DNA from: an uncultured Bacteroidia bacterium
GTDB lineage: Bacteria; Bacteroidota; Bacteroidia; Bacteroidales; F082
DNA length: 64,000 nucleotides
Direction of reading: 5' to 3'
NCBI GenBank assembly: GCA_902801625.1
Contig: CADCJI010000011.1
Span: forward strand, 62,001 to 126,000
Part shown: positions 38,925-50,900 of the stretch, piece by piece
Layout: each line of letters begins with the position of its first letter
Position numbering within the stretch: the stretch's first letter is position 1
Made by a program: the position numbers and the translations under genes
The notes under the pieces: model-generated
Told to the model about the DNA's origin: nothing
The model's input: only the letters and a program-made list of their open reading frames with translations
Databases searched by the model: none

Positions 38925-41900
38925 CTAATCTATGACTATCTTTTGAACCTTTGTCCCTTCCGAGGAGTTTACCAATCGCAATAGGTAAAGGCTCTTCGCA
39001 ACATCGGGAATACTTACTCGGCTCTGTCCGCCTGAGACTCTTTCTTGCCACAAGATGCGGCCTTGAAGGTCAATCAGCTCCAACGAACCTTCGCCTGTCA
39101 CAACCCATTGCGAGCCATCAAAGAAGGCAAACGTCTTCTCTACCTCGTCTTCTTCATATTCTTCCACATCAAGGCAGTCGAATGTGATGTAAAAACGAGA
39201 ATAGTAATCATCCCTGTGGCCCTCAAACACGTAACTGTCGTTCGCAAGCATATCATAGCGGGCACCTGTCAGGTTGTCTATCAGATAGAGGCTGCTGAAG
39301 TATCCGTTAGCCGTGTTCCATCTCATGGTGAACACATCGTCTTCCTTCGCTTCAAACTTTAACGGAACTTTATCTGTTCCTTCCTTGGCAAACAATGCAG
39401 CATAGGGTTCGTTCTCATGATAGGCATAGAACAGACCGTTGCCCTGACGCAACCCTTTCTGCTTCTTCGCACCGCCCCATGAAGGTCGGTGGAACTCTAT
39501 GACCGTCACATCTGTGCATCCCCTCTCGCTGCTCAAATAAAGGTTCACCAAAGGATAGTTGAAACTCCGATTACGGAAGGCTATGTCGATCGTATCAGAC
39601 CTGGTCACCGACATATTCTCATCGAAATACAATGGAACATTTCCATTATTCGTCTTGATGAAGAAACCCTGATGAGGATGCAAGTATGGATCTGCATACT
39701 CGCCACCCTCCGAACCAGACTTTGGATAGTAGAGGTATGCACTCTTAGGACCACCTTTATAACCATCAGCATCATAAATGACATAGTATGGTTCGACAGA
39801 TCCATTCTTGGTCAAGAATTGTTCAAAATCGAGGTATGCATGGTATGGGTTGCCCACAAGATTCCAGCCAGGAAAATCTTTTCCGCGTCTGGTGACAGCA
39901 CGATACTTTTCTTCAGCGTTCAAATTACCATGACTCTGAAGGTAGGTTTTCTTTGCTATTGCGAACATATAGCCCTTACCAATCTTCAAATAGTCCTCAT
40001 TCTGGTTGGAGATATCCGCTGAGTCATCCTCGTTCTTCTCAGTATAAGGAAGGTGCTTATGGATATGCTGGTTATGCGGTGCCCAAGGATTACTCTCATC
40101 ACTGTGCCAGTGGTTTGGGCCGTTGCGCTTGAAGTTGATCCAATGCGGTTCGGGCTCATACCAGCAGAACATGTCCATACCATAGGGGAAACGACCATAC
40201 TCATCTTCAGTCTCAATGCAACCATCGCCAAATTCACTTTGGTCAGCCACCCTGCTCGGGAAATAGCCATCCACCCATTTGTCCTCATCAAACTCAGGCT
40301 CTGGGCAGTTCTGGCTTTGGCTATTCACCCAACCCTTCATCCAGTAACGATTAACATCGGATCCTGAATTATTGAGCCATGTAAACTCTCCATAAGTACT
40401 ATTCGCTACTCCATCTATATATGGCCATGGATTGTTGAAATAAGTGCCACGGTCTCCACCAGTATAATATTCAGACAAGTTTGTGTTCACATCATTTACT
40501 TCGTAATTGAAGCCTAAGGGTGCATTGCTGAGCGTTGAAGAGAACATGTGCCAATCGCGAGGCAAGAACAGACTGTCTTCAATATGGTTGAGACCTGGCG
40601 TTGAGTATGCATGAGCACATGAATTGTCAAATGTAACACCCACGTAAGTCTCAGGATGGCCTGCCAAAGTGCCAGGATGCAAGATAGCTGCATGCTCATA
40701 GACGCTGAGTTGGGCTGGACGATAAAGATTTGCTGAATCAACCCTTGCTGTCATGACATCGGTCACATCACCATAGACATACATATAGTCTTTGGTGGTC
40801 ATTCTGTCAACCATAGAGTTCAACTCATTGTAATCACGCACGGGACCTGCATATTGCAACTTAGGACCGCCATGCCAGGTGGCCATGCTGCGGAAGTCGC
40901 CATGGCCTTGCTTGCTCTCAGTCCAATCGCAGAGGTGCAAAATCGGGAAGTCGTCGTTGATACCGGTGATGGTCGGACGGACCCACAAGGAATACTTGTG
41001 CCCAGTAGTGCCATTGTTATCCTCAACCCACTGGTTCAGATTGTTGAACAGCAGGCAGGTTTCGTCTTCCGCGATATCCTTCCAACTATCGCCATCCTTT
41101 ACTTGCAACTTGTTGTCGTTATAGATATAACGGTAGCGGTCGGCGGACATCGGGTCAGTGTAATGGTAGCAATTGGTCAGCAAACTTGCGAAACCTGCGT
41201 CAAATCCTGCCTGTTCGAAAACAGGTGACTGGAAACTATGTCCCAAAATAATCGGCATCTTCGTCTCGAATGCCAAGAGCTTGAATTTGGCATTAGTAAC
41301 ATGATTATCAGTGCTATCTTTCTCTTGCAGACGAGAATAGCAGTTCTTGATGGTGGCCACATTATATCCGACCAAACCACCAGCCTTGACATCACTATCT
41401 ACACCAAACATCAACTTCGGATTGGAGAAGGAGTTGTTGATATTGGCCACTTTACCGTCGATATTCGGTTCGGCACGTCCCACCAGACCTCCAATGTAAC
41501 CGCCCTCTTTGTACGACTTCTCAGCCTTGATGTCAGACATACCCATTGAGGAATGGAGTTCGCCTTCCACCATATAACCAATCACACTGCCCACGTTAAA
41601 TGCATCGTCGCGCACTGCGCAAACAATGTCGGCTCCACCTTCACTGTTGGACACCATACTCTTGGGTTTGGAAGCACCTTCCGTGCCCAACATGCCCACC
41701 AAGGTACCTATATTGGCATCACCTTTATGGTTCAGGTCACTGACGGGCTCAATATATCCACTCAACACGAAGGTACGGTCAACCACGCCGCCGTCAACGG
41801 CACCAAACATACCATAGTTGACTCGGTTGTAGCGTCCGTCGCCCATACCGAAGTATGCCATGCTCAAGTTGGTGATGATATGACCACGACCGTCGAACTT

Positions 41901-44900
41901 GCTGCCGAAGGGCTTCACTCCAGCTATTTGGTCACCAACTGGGAGCCACACATACTGCACCAAGTCAATGTCGGTCTTTTCTTCGATAACATTGATGGAG
42001 GAAAGGTCATTGGCCACCCTGCCGTTCAAACCATTCACCACGCTAATCAGCCAGGCAAGGTCTTCGGGCGAGTCAATGCTGTCATAGCTGAAGTCAAGAG
42101 GCTTCCTCGTCACCACATTGTTCCAAGTCCAGCCAAAATAGAGGGTCTTTTCGATGGTTTCATCGTCTCCTGCATCAGCCAGCGCAGGCGAGTAATTCGC
42201 TGCATCTTGTTCATAATAGGTGGTCTTGAAGTCATCCTGATAGCCTCTATAGAAGAAGCGGGCCAAGTCGTCATAGTAGTTCTCGTTATTCCAAGCATTG
42301 TATGCAATGTCGGCATCAGTAGCTTCTGCGATGGGTGACATGGTGTTCTGCGTGAAATGAGGCTCCGCATTTCTAATCGGGCTGGTGATACCGATTCGTG
42401 AAATTTGATCCAACGGACCGGTGATGTAAGTGTGCTTTTTAAAGGTAGGCAGATAGACGTTGCTCTCAATCTTAACAGGTGTAGTTCCAGCCTCTTCTCC
42501 ATCCTCATCGTAAACAATTTGATCAAGATTCTGCAAGTTTTCTTTCACGGTCACCTTGCCTTCAGCGTTCATCGTGGCATAACGATGCACATAGACTGCA
42601 CCGCCATGGCGTGTAGCAAAGACATTGTCAGGATCATCGTCAGCGTCATCATCATAATCAGGATCGTAGTAGTAAGCAGCCTTGGTGTTGTTGTAGCCAC
42701 GTTGCAGTTCGGTACCTTCCTGCGTCGGGTCGTCTGGTTCCGCAACGCTCTTCAACGTCAACGTAGTTCCAGAACCCATAACAACAAGCGGCTTGTGCAC
42801 TGCATCCTGATTAAAGCTGGTCGGAATCTGATGGAAACCATCATCAATCTGAGTATGGCCATACAGACCATCGACCAAGACATTGTTCAGTGTGATATTG
42901 CCTTGTTTATCCGAAATCGAATCCACAACAATCATGGCATCGTAGTTGGCACCAGGACCTGTGACAACGCTATCTGGCAATCCATTGTAATCCTCAAATG
43001 TGATAGTATCAAGGATTTGTTGGGTCAGCAGTGTGGTCGTTCCCGAAAGATCGATTGTATCGTTACTCATCTTATGTCCACCAGGATAACGGAAGAGCTT
43101 CAACTTGTAGTTATGCAGCGGATACAAACTATCGGGATCAAGCGTATACTCATTTTCCCAAACTCTATTAATGTTAATCTCACTGCGATCTTCTTCCTTC
43201 AGAGCCGAAACAGGTCCTACCACATAAATGACATCCTTCGATGGATCGAATACTTTATATGGTCCATACACATATCCTTCTCCATTAGGGTTAGGGATAG
43301 TTCTTGTTCTGTCAAAAATGATACCATTATGTGCATCATCGGCACCTGCTTTAAAGCTCACCGTCAGTTTCGGCTTATCCGGGAAGTGACCCCAGCCATC
43401 CTGGTGGTTCAAGTCTTTACCCCAGCCACCAGTTTCAGCACCAACGCCACGGCCATCCACATACCAGGCTGCACCGTTTCTTCTGGGAATGACCCACATA
43501 CGGTAGAAGTCGCGGTCATCTCTCGTAATCGGATACACATTGATATAAGGATACTGCTTCGTCTTGGTGAAGTCTTCACCACCGTCGTCACCATCGACGG
43601 GATAGTTCCAACCACCGATGAGACCTGGTTCGGTGAAGAAGTTATATCCGTTCTCGTAATCTCCACCCAAATTGTCAACCTTGTAGCTCAGGAAGCCGCC
43701 GTCCTCAAGATTGTCCTTGGCGTATAGATAAGGATTCTCAGCATTACCTGACAAGATGTTGTTGTTGTTAGCACCGGTAATCTTCGGGCGGGCAAAGGCA
43801 AAGCTCTCCGTTCCGTAAGGTTCGTAGTCGCTGTCCATTCTGAAGAAACCTTGCAGCTCACCATACATGGTGGTTGGGACGCCCTTATGATAACGCACCC
43901 AAAGTTGCGAGAAGTCGTTGAACAAGATGACGTTTTCCTGCGTATAATTCAAAGGTGTTGTTGACGCAGAAGTTCTGTAATACAGTCTTGCATTTTGTGC
44001 CGTATTATCGCTTCCAGTTTTGGGGTTGACAGCAATCCATTCCCAGCTCGGAATCCTGCCGTAATTTTGCTTGACGGAATCATTCTGTATATTAGTGAGG
44101 TCATTATCCTCCAAAGCATCAAGCTCATCGTAAATCGTTCTATTAGTCACGTTCAGATGCACACTACGCAAGCAATGGATCGAGTCCATATAGGCGGGCT
44201 GGCCATCACCAATAGCGATAGCACTGGCATTTGCCATATACAACGTATCATCCACCTTAACCACAGAATACAACTTGTTGGTGTTGTAGGTTGTGTTAAT
44301 GTCGTTGAAACCAGTGATATTGATGTTGACATTGTCAAGCAGCAAGTTCTGGCAACGCTGGATAGTGGTCAAGGTACGAGTGCCTGAAGTAAACTCAGCA
44401 CCATGGTCAGTATTTTTCGTTTTACGATGGCCATATTCTCTCATCAAGACATTGTGTCCCGACAGACCAGCCTCGCAGTGCGTACCACTACCGAACACGC
44501 CACCTCCGATATTCATGTAATTGCCCGAATTGGCAAGAGTGTTGTATGACGTACCGTCAATGTAGATGTTGGTATAGCCCGTAGCATCGTAGTGAGTCCA
44601 ATCGTTCACGTTGTTGCCTTGTGTTCCGAAGTAGCTAGAACCAGCATACACCGAGTTGCCGATACTCACCGCGTTTTCAATCTCAATCTTGCCTTCGTGC
44701 TCATCGCGGTCGATTTCTGCCGTAGCATAGTTAGGTTCTTCCGCATCGGTAGTAAAGGAGATCTCGGCACCGTAGGTCGTTCCCTTGCCGTTGATGGCGT
44801 AGGCACGCACATAATAGGTGGTGCCTGGAGTCAAGCCTGTGAGGTCGAGGGTATAATAGCCACGGCCATCTCCTTCCGTTGTAGCCTGAACCTTTGTTGT

Positions 44901-47900
44901 GGGTTCGGGTGATGTGCCCCAGCAAATACCACGCTCCGTAACATTGCTATTAGCAATAGCGGAGACATAGCCGTCCACTTCGGCAGAAGTGCCTGTCACG
45001 TCAAACAAACCTGTGGTAAGTACAGTAGGAAGATAGGCACGATCGTCGAAATAAATGTTGTCGACATTGCGCTTGCTCAAATCAGACCATTCTCCGTTGA
45101 CCTTTTCGGCAATGGCGTTGACACCCACGTTGACCTCCGACGAGCCTATCACCTCACCGGCGTAACCCAGACCATGCACATTACCATCAATGGTACCACC
45201 ACTGATGTTGACAAAAGCGGTCCAGTCTTTTTCGTGTCCTTCTTCAAAGTTGCCGTCGATGGAGTTGTTGCTACATCCGAACACCGAACCGTGGACATGT
45301 CCACCACGCATGTTGACCGTCTTGGTGCCAGGGTGCAGGCGTACCTTTGTGTCGCCAACGACTTGCTTGCAGCCGCCAAACACGTTTTTCATCACGTCAC
45401 CACCGTTGATGTTGACCACTTTCTCCAAGGAAACGAGACTTGCGTTACCTCCACCAAACACACTGCCATACGCAGTACCGCCCTCAAAGAAGACACGGGT
45501 GCTACCCTTTACGATACCAGCGGTTACAGTTTGGTTACCATTGGCATCCCTATCGATGCCTCGGCCACCGCCAAACACATTGCCTTTGTATTCGTTGCCA
45601 CCAGCAAAACCAATGGTGCCATTGTAGATGGCCACCTTGGTGTTCTCGGAAACGTGACCGTTTTCACCGCCACCAAACACCGAGCCGTTGATTGTAGCAG
45701 TTTCTTTAATGATAACTTCCGTATTCTTCAGATAAGCCAATTGGGCATACTTCGTACCCACCAAGCCTTTGGCGCCACCATAAACGTTACCGCCACGTAA
45801 GGCCGTGTTTTCATTACCTATGGTCACGCCGCCATGGATATACACCGTAGAGCGACCTGTTTCACCGCCGTTGTTGAAATCAGGGTCAGCAGGAATGGTA
45901 TCCTGGGCAGGATAAGTTCCTACAGTAGCCATACGGCCACCGCCAAAGACGGAGCCATTCACCTTACCACCGCTGATGTCAACGAAGGTATTGCCATAGG
46001 TTCTACCTGATGTGCGGCTATAATCGTTATTGGCATTCAAATCCTTACCGCGACCGCCACCGTAGACGTTACCCTCGTAGCCTGTGGTACCATCGGTGCC
46101 AATTTCACCGCCTTCCACAAACACATGGGTGTTTTGACGCACGTGGCCATTTTCACCACTACCGAACACGCTACCTTTCACCTCGGCATCGTCTTGAATC
46201 GTGACGAAGGTATTCTTTACGAAAGCCATCTGTGCATAAATGGTGTCAGCACCTGACTCAGTAGCTGCACGACCGTATCCTGAGCCGAACACGTGTCCGT
46301 TTTCGTTGCCGTCGATACCGATAACCGCATTCTCCTTAATGAGGACATTGGCCCTGCCTGAGAATTCAGCATTATGGTTTTCAGCATAACCCACGGAAGC
46401 TAAGTTACCGCCACCATACACGTTACGGTAGACGGAGCCACCCCTGACGAGGGTATTCGTGTTGAACTTCACCCAACCAGCCGTGAGACTATTTTTACCG
46501 TTTTCGTCCTTGTCGGTACCGCAGCCACCACCGAACACATTGCCCATGAGGGTGCTATGTGATCCCGTCAAACCAATTTCTCCACCCGAAACTTCAATAT
46601 CGGTGCTACCTAACACGTGACCGTTTTCGCCACCACCAAACGCCGAGCCCATGATGTGTCCGCCGATGATGTTGACATCCGTGTTACCCGTATAGGCCAA
46701 GTGCTTGAATTGTGAACCTGCCCAACCTTTGGCCGAGCCAAACACATTGCCGTTGCCGTCGCCATTGGGGCCATCGGAACCGATGATACCGTTATTGATG
46801 TTGACCACAGTAAAGCCGTTGTTCGCAATAGTTGTAGTTGGTTTGAGCTTCAAATAGCCTGTTTCCGGGTCATTCGTTTGAGTGGCGTCATCATAACTAT
46901 AGTAATAAGGTGTACCCGTAGGCGTGCCATCGCTGGTCTCAATCTGACCTACGGAAGCCATGGCACCGCCACCATACACGGCATGGTAGATGGTACCATT
47001 ATTGACGTTCACCTCGGTTTGCACATACACCTTACCGGCAGTGCGGCTGAAATCGCCATTGCTATTCTTGTCGACACCGCGACCGCCGCCATACACATCG
47101 CCGAACATGGTGCCCGAGTAGGGGTTGATGTTGTCGCTACCGATAGCGGCATTGCCATCGATGTTCACCTTGGTCTTGTTGAACACATGGCCGTTCTCGC
47201 CACCGCCAAACACCGCGTTCTTCACTTTGCCCACGCCGTCGATGGTGACGAAGGTGTTGTTCGTAAAGGCCAATCTGGCATATTTCATAAGTTCATCATC
47301 GCCTGGAGTGGCAGGCATACCACGACCCGAACCGAACACGTTACCGTTGTTGATACCTGTGGCACCCACCTGACCGCCTCTGACGAGGACTATTGCCCTA
47401 CCCGTGGCAGGATCATTCCTGAATCCCACATTGGCCAGACTGCCGCCACCATACACGTTGTGGCGCACCAAACCACCGGTCATCACTACGTGCGTGTTAC
47501 TCTTCACGAAACCTGCAACAGTGCTGATTGTGTCGTTATGAAGGTCGAGGCCTCGACCACCACCATACACGTTGCCTTTATAGATAGGACCAACGACGCT
47601 TGCGCCATAGGCATCAAGCGCGCTTTCTTCTCCCGTAATAGGCATGCCAATGGTGCCGTCGATGATTTCAACGAAGGTGGAGTCGAGCACAATGCCGTCT
47701 TCGCCGCCGCCAAACACCGAACCACGGATGTCGGCACCGGCAGCAATGATGACATGGGTGCTGTTGACATGGGCAAAATCCTTTTGGCCTATGACTGCAT
47801 AGCCGTAACCCGAACCGAACACCATGCCATTGGAAACCATCGTAGGATGTCCCTCGTAAGTAAGGATGGAACTTTCGCCGTCCGTTCCAATGATACCGCC

Positions 47901-50900
47901 CGAAATGTTGACCGTAGCCAGACCCGTATTGGGCACTGGATTAAAGTAGCCTGCGCCATCGGTAACGGGCGTATTACCGTTCATTTCAACCTGACCTACC
48001 GAGGCCACGTTACTGCCGCCATATACGTTACGCATGACGTGGGCACCATCCACGATGTTGACCGTCGAATTGCCCATCACCCAACCAGCCTGATTATGGT
48101 AAACATTCTGTCCGTTGTTGCTGTACAGTTCCAAACCGCTACCACCACCAAACACGCTACCGTGGTAGGGGTTATTGCAGTTATGAATAGCATCGTCTTC
48201 ATAGCCACCTACTTGGCCCTTATCGACGTTGACCACCGTGTTGGTACGTACATGTCCGTTCTCACCGCCGCCAAACACCGAGCCCATGATATAGGCGCCG
48301 TCGATGTTGACCTCGGCCTCCTTCACGTATGAAACCTCTCCACGCCATGGCTCACCTCTACCGCCTCCATACACATTGCCTTTACGAGGATTGGTTTCGC
48401 TATGCTCATCGCCCACTTTTCCATTTTTAATAGTGACCGTGGCTTTCTCATAAACCTTACCCATGTTTCCACCTCCATACACGTTGTTCACTATCATGCC
48501 ACCGTCGATGGTGACGAATGTATTGCTCTGCACCGCAGTTTCAATACCATTGCCGCCGCCAAACACGCTGCCGTTTACCAAATTGTTTAACGTATCACCG
48601 ACGATTCCGCCAATCATCTCAACCCTGGCGTCACGTTGACCAACATAACCCAAGGAATCGCTGCCGCCATACACATTGCCTATCACGTGGCCATTTTTAA
48701 TGTGGACTCTGGTGGCAGGAATAGTTCTATCATAACCATCATTATAATAATGCATATAAGCACCGCCAAAGACGCTGTTTCCAACCCTACCGCCAACAAT
48801 AAAGACATTGGTTGAGTCGGTAACGTATCCGTGGTAACCGCCACCATACACATTATTGGAAACGTAAGCGTCATCGGCTACGACCACGTTGGATGTGTTA
48901 ACATAGGCAGTCTGGTTAAATCTGGCTTGGACATTATTAGGGCCAGGGCCGTCGGCTATGACCTTGCCACGTCCAGCTCCGAACACATTGCCTCCCGGTG
49001 TGGTGTTCACCGTAATGACATTGTCACCACCAACCGAGGCATTACCTCCCACATAAATATAAGAGTCGCCATTAGTATTGGCTTGGCCTGTTTCTTCTGA
49101 TCCGCCCGAACCATTGCAGCCACCTGCAATCCAACCTAGTATCTCACCATCGGTGATGACAATCCTTCGGCTACCATAGGTTGTGTTATCGGCTGCACCA
49201 CCAAACACACTTCCATGGAAAGTTCCACCCTTGACTCTGATGCTTGATACCACATTGCTTATAGATGTATTACTGCCACTATTTGTGCCACGACCTCCAT
49301 TCATACTGCCCAACTCTCCCCCTTCCACTGTGATGTATCGGAAACCTGATATAGTGGCTCCAGCATTGTTTTGGCCTACATAATATGTTCGGCTATGCAT
49401 TCCGTTACCTCCATTATCCCAATAGGGTTGTTGGTATGTACCACTCTTCACCACAAGATCAAAAGTCTGACGGTCATAGTTTGAGCGACCAGTAAAATCC
49501 ATTCCGTATGAAAGGAACATCCTATTGTTTACGTCTTGATAGTTATAAGCAATATTTGGATTGCAAGCAATAATCAAATTGTCGTTATCATTCTGTGCCC
49601 TGTCATAGTCACATCCTGTAATGCCTTTCACCAAATAACGTCCACTAATAGTTTGACGGTAATCATTATCTCTAACAAATGACAATCTATTGATTTTTCC
49701 GCTTTCAATGCGAAGGGTATATCTCAAATCAGTTTGATCTTGAGCAGGGATACCCTCGACACGATTTATAGTATTATTTGCAGCATTGTTAATGCCTCTT
49801 CCTAAGCAGAGATAATGGTTGTTGGCAGCTATTTCGATGGCTTCGCTGCCTTGCCCATTATTATTAACTAATCTAAGGTTCAAGTATTCGAACTTCGTGT
49901 CGTTATTGCAGATGAAGTTGCCTACCATGTTGACATTGCCATTAGTTGCAACTGTTCCGTCGGGATAGTAGCTGCTGTAGGTAACAGGCACATTAAGTGC
50001 ACCATTAATGGTAGTCGCACCCACAACAAAATTACGCTCATAGCTTACGTTGGCATTCAGTCCACTCGCGGTGTTGACGTTTTCCACCACGTAGGCCTTG
50101 GCCCAGAGGGCTTCGAAGTCCACCTCGTTGTCATATTCGTTTTCTGTATGGAACAGCAAACGCGTCTCGGCATCGATAATGGAATTCTCACCATAAGTAG
50201 TACCATAGGCATCCCTGATGGTCACGCCCTTCAAGCGTTTCACACGCCAGGCGTAGAAGCCACGGTAGTCAGTATTAGTAATAGTGGGGCCTCCACCAAG
50301 GCCACCTTCTTGCACCGTGACCGAACCTGTTACTGGATTATTTTGATTGTTATTTTGCCAATAAGCTATTTCGTTCCAAATCACAACACCATTTGCATCA
50401 TCATATCTTACTTCACAACCGACATGACTGTTGGGATCATCATTAAACCCACCGTTTGAAGTGTATAATGAGAAAGAAACCTGTGTTCCTGTTAACACTT
50501 GAAGCGTTGTCTCAGGAAAAATTGATCCTTGTTGTTGGCTCCAGTTAATGTATCCGTTCCATGTCTGTTGGGTATTATTGGCATCGATATATGTTACATT
50601 TATATATCCGAAAGCATTGGATTGTATGGTACCTCTAACATAAATGTTTCTCGTTGTTGTAACGCTTGTGTACATTGGTCTCACCGAGAACGGGTTAGGA
50701 ATCAAGGAATATGGATAGTCATGGCTAGTCCCTTCATAATCGGGAACCAAATTTACATAGACACCGTTGTCAACTTCATAGCCACCGGCTTCGAGGGTTT
50801 TGTAATAGACGAATTGGTTGCCAGCAGCACCAGGGCCTACCTGCACACCTGTGGCATTGGCGGTCCAACTAACAGTGTCGGGGGTCGGTCCATTGGTTGT

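Noticed and set aside
42405..43727. A 440-codon plus-strand open frame inside the giant gene
   Set aside because: It is antisense to a well-supported coding frame and shows no motif. Long shadow frames are expected from the codon bias here.
46878..48332. A 484-codon open frame on the plus strand opposite the giant gene
   Set aside because: It is the antisense shadow of GGG/Asn/Val-rich solenoid repeats. The product is low-complexity and Thr/His/Ile-rich with no start signal, promoter or domain.
44293..48900. Possible CRISPR or tandem satellite in the giant gene
   Set aside because: The repeats are coding, degenerate at DNA level and of mixed lengths. They form one open frame with a signal peptide and sorting domain.
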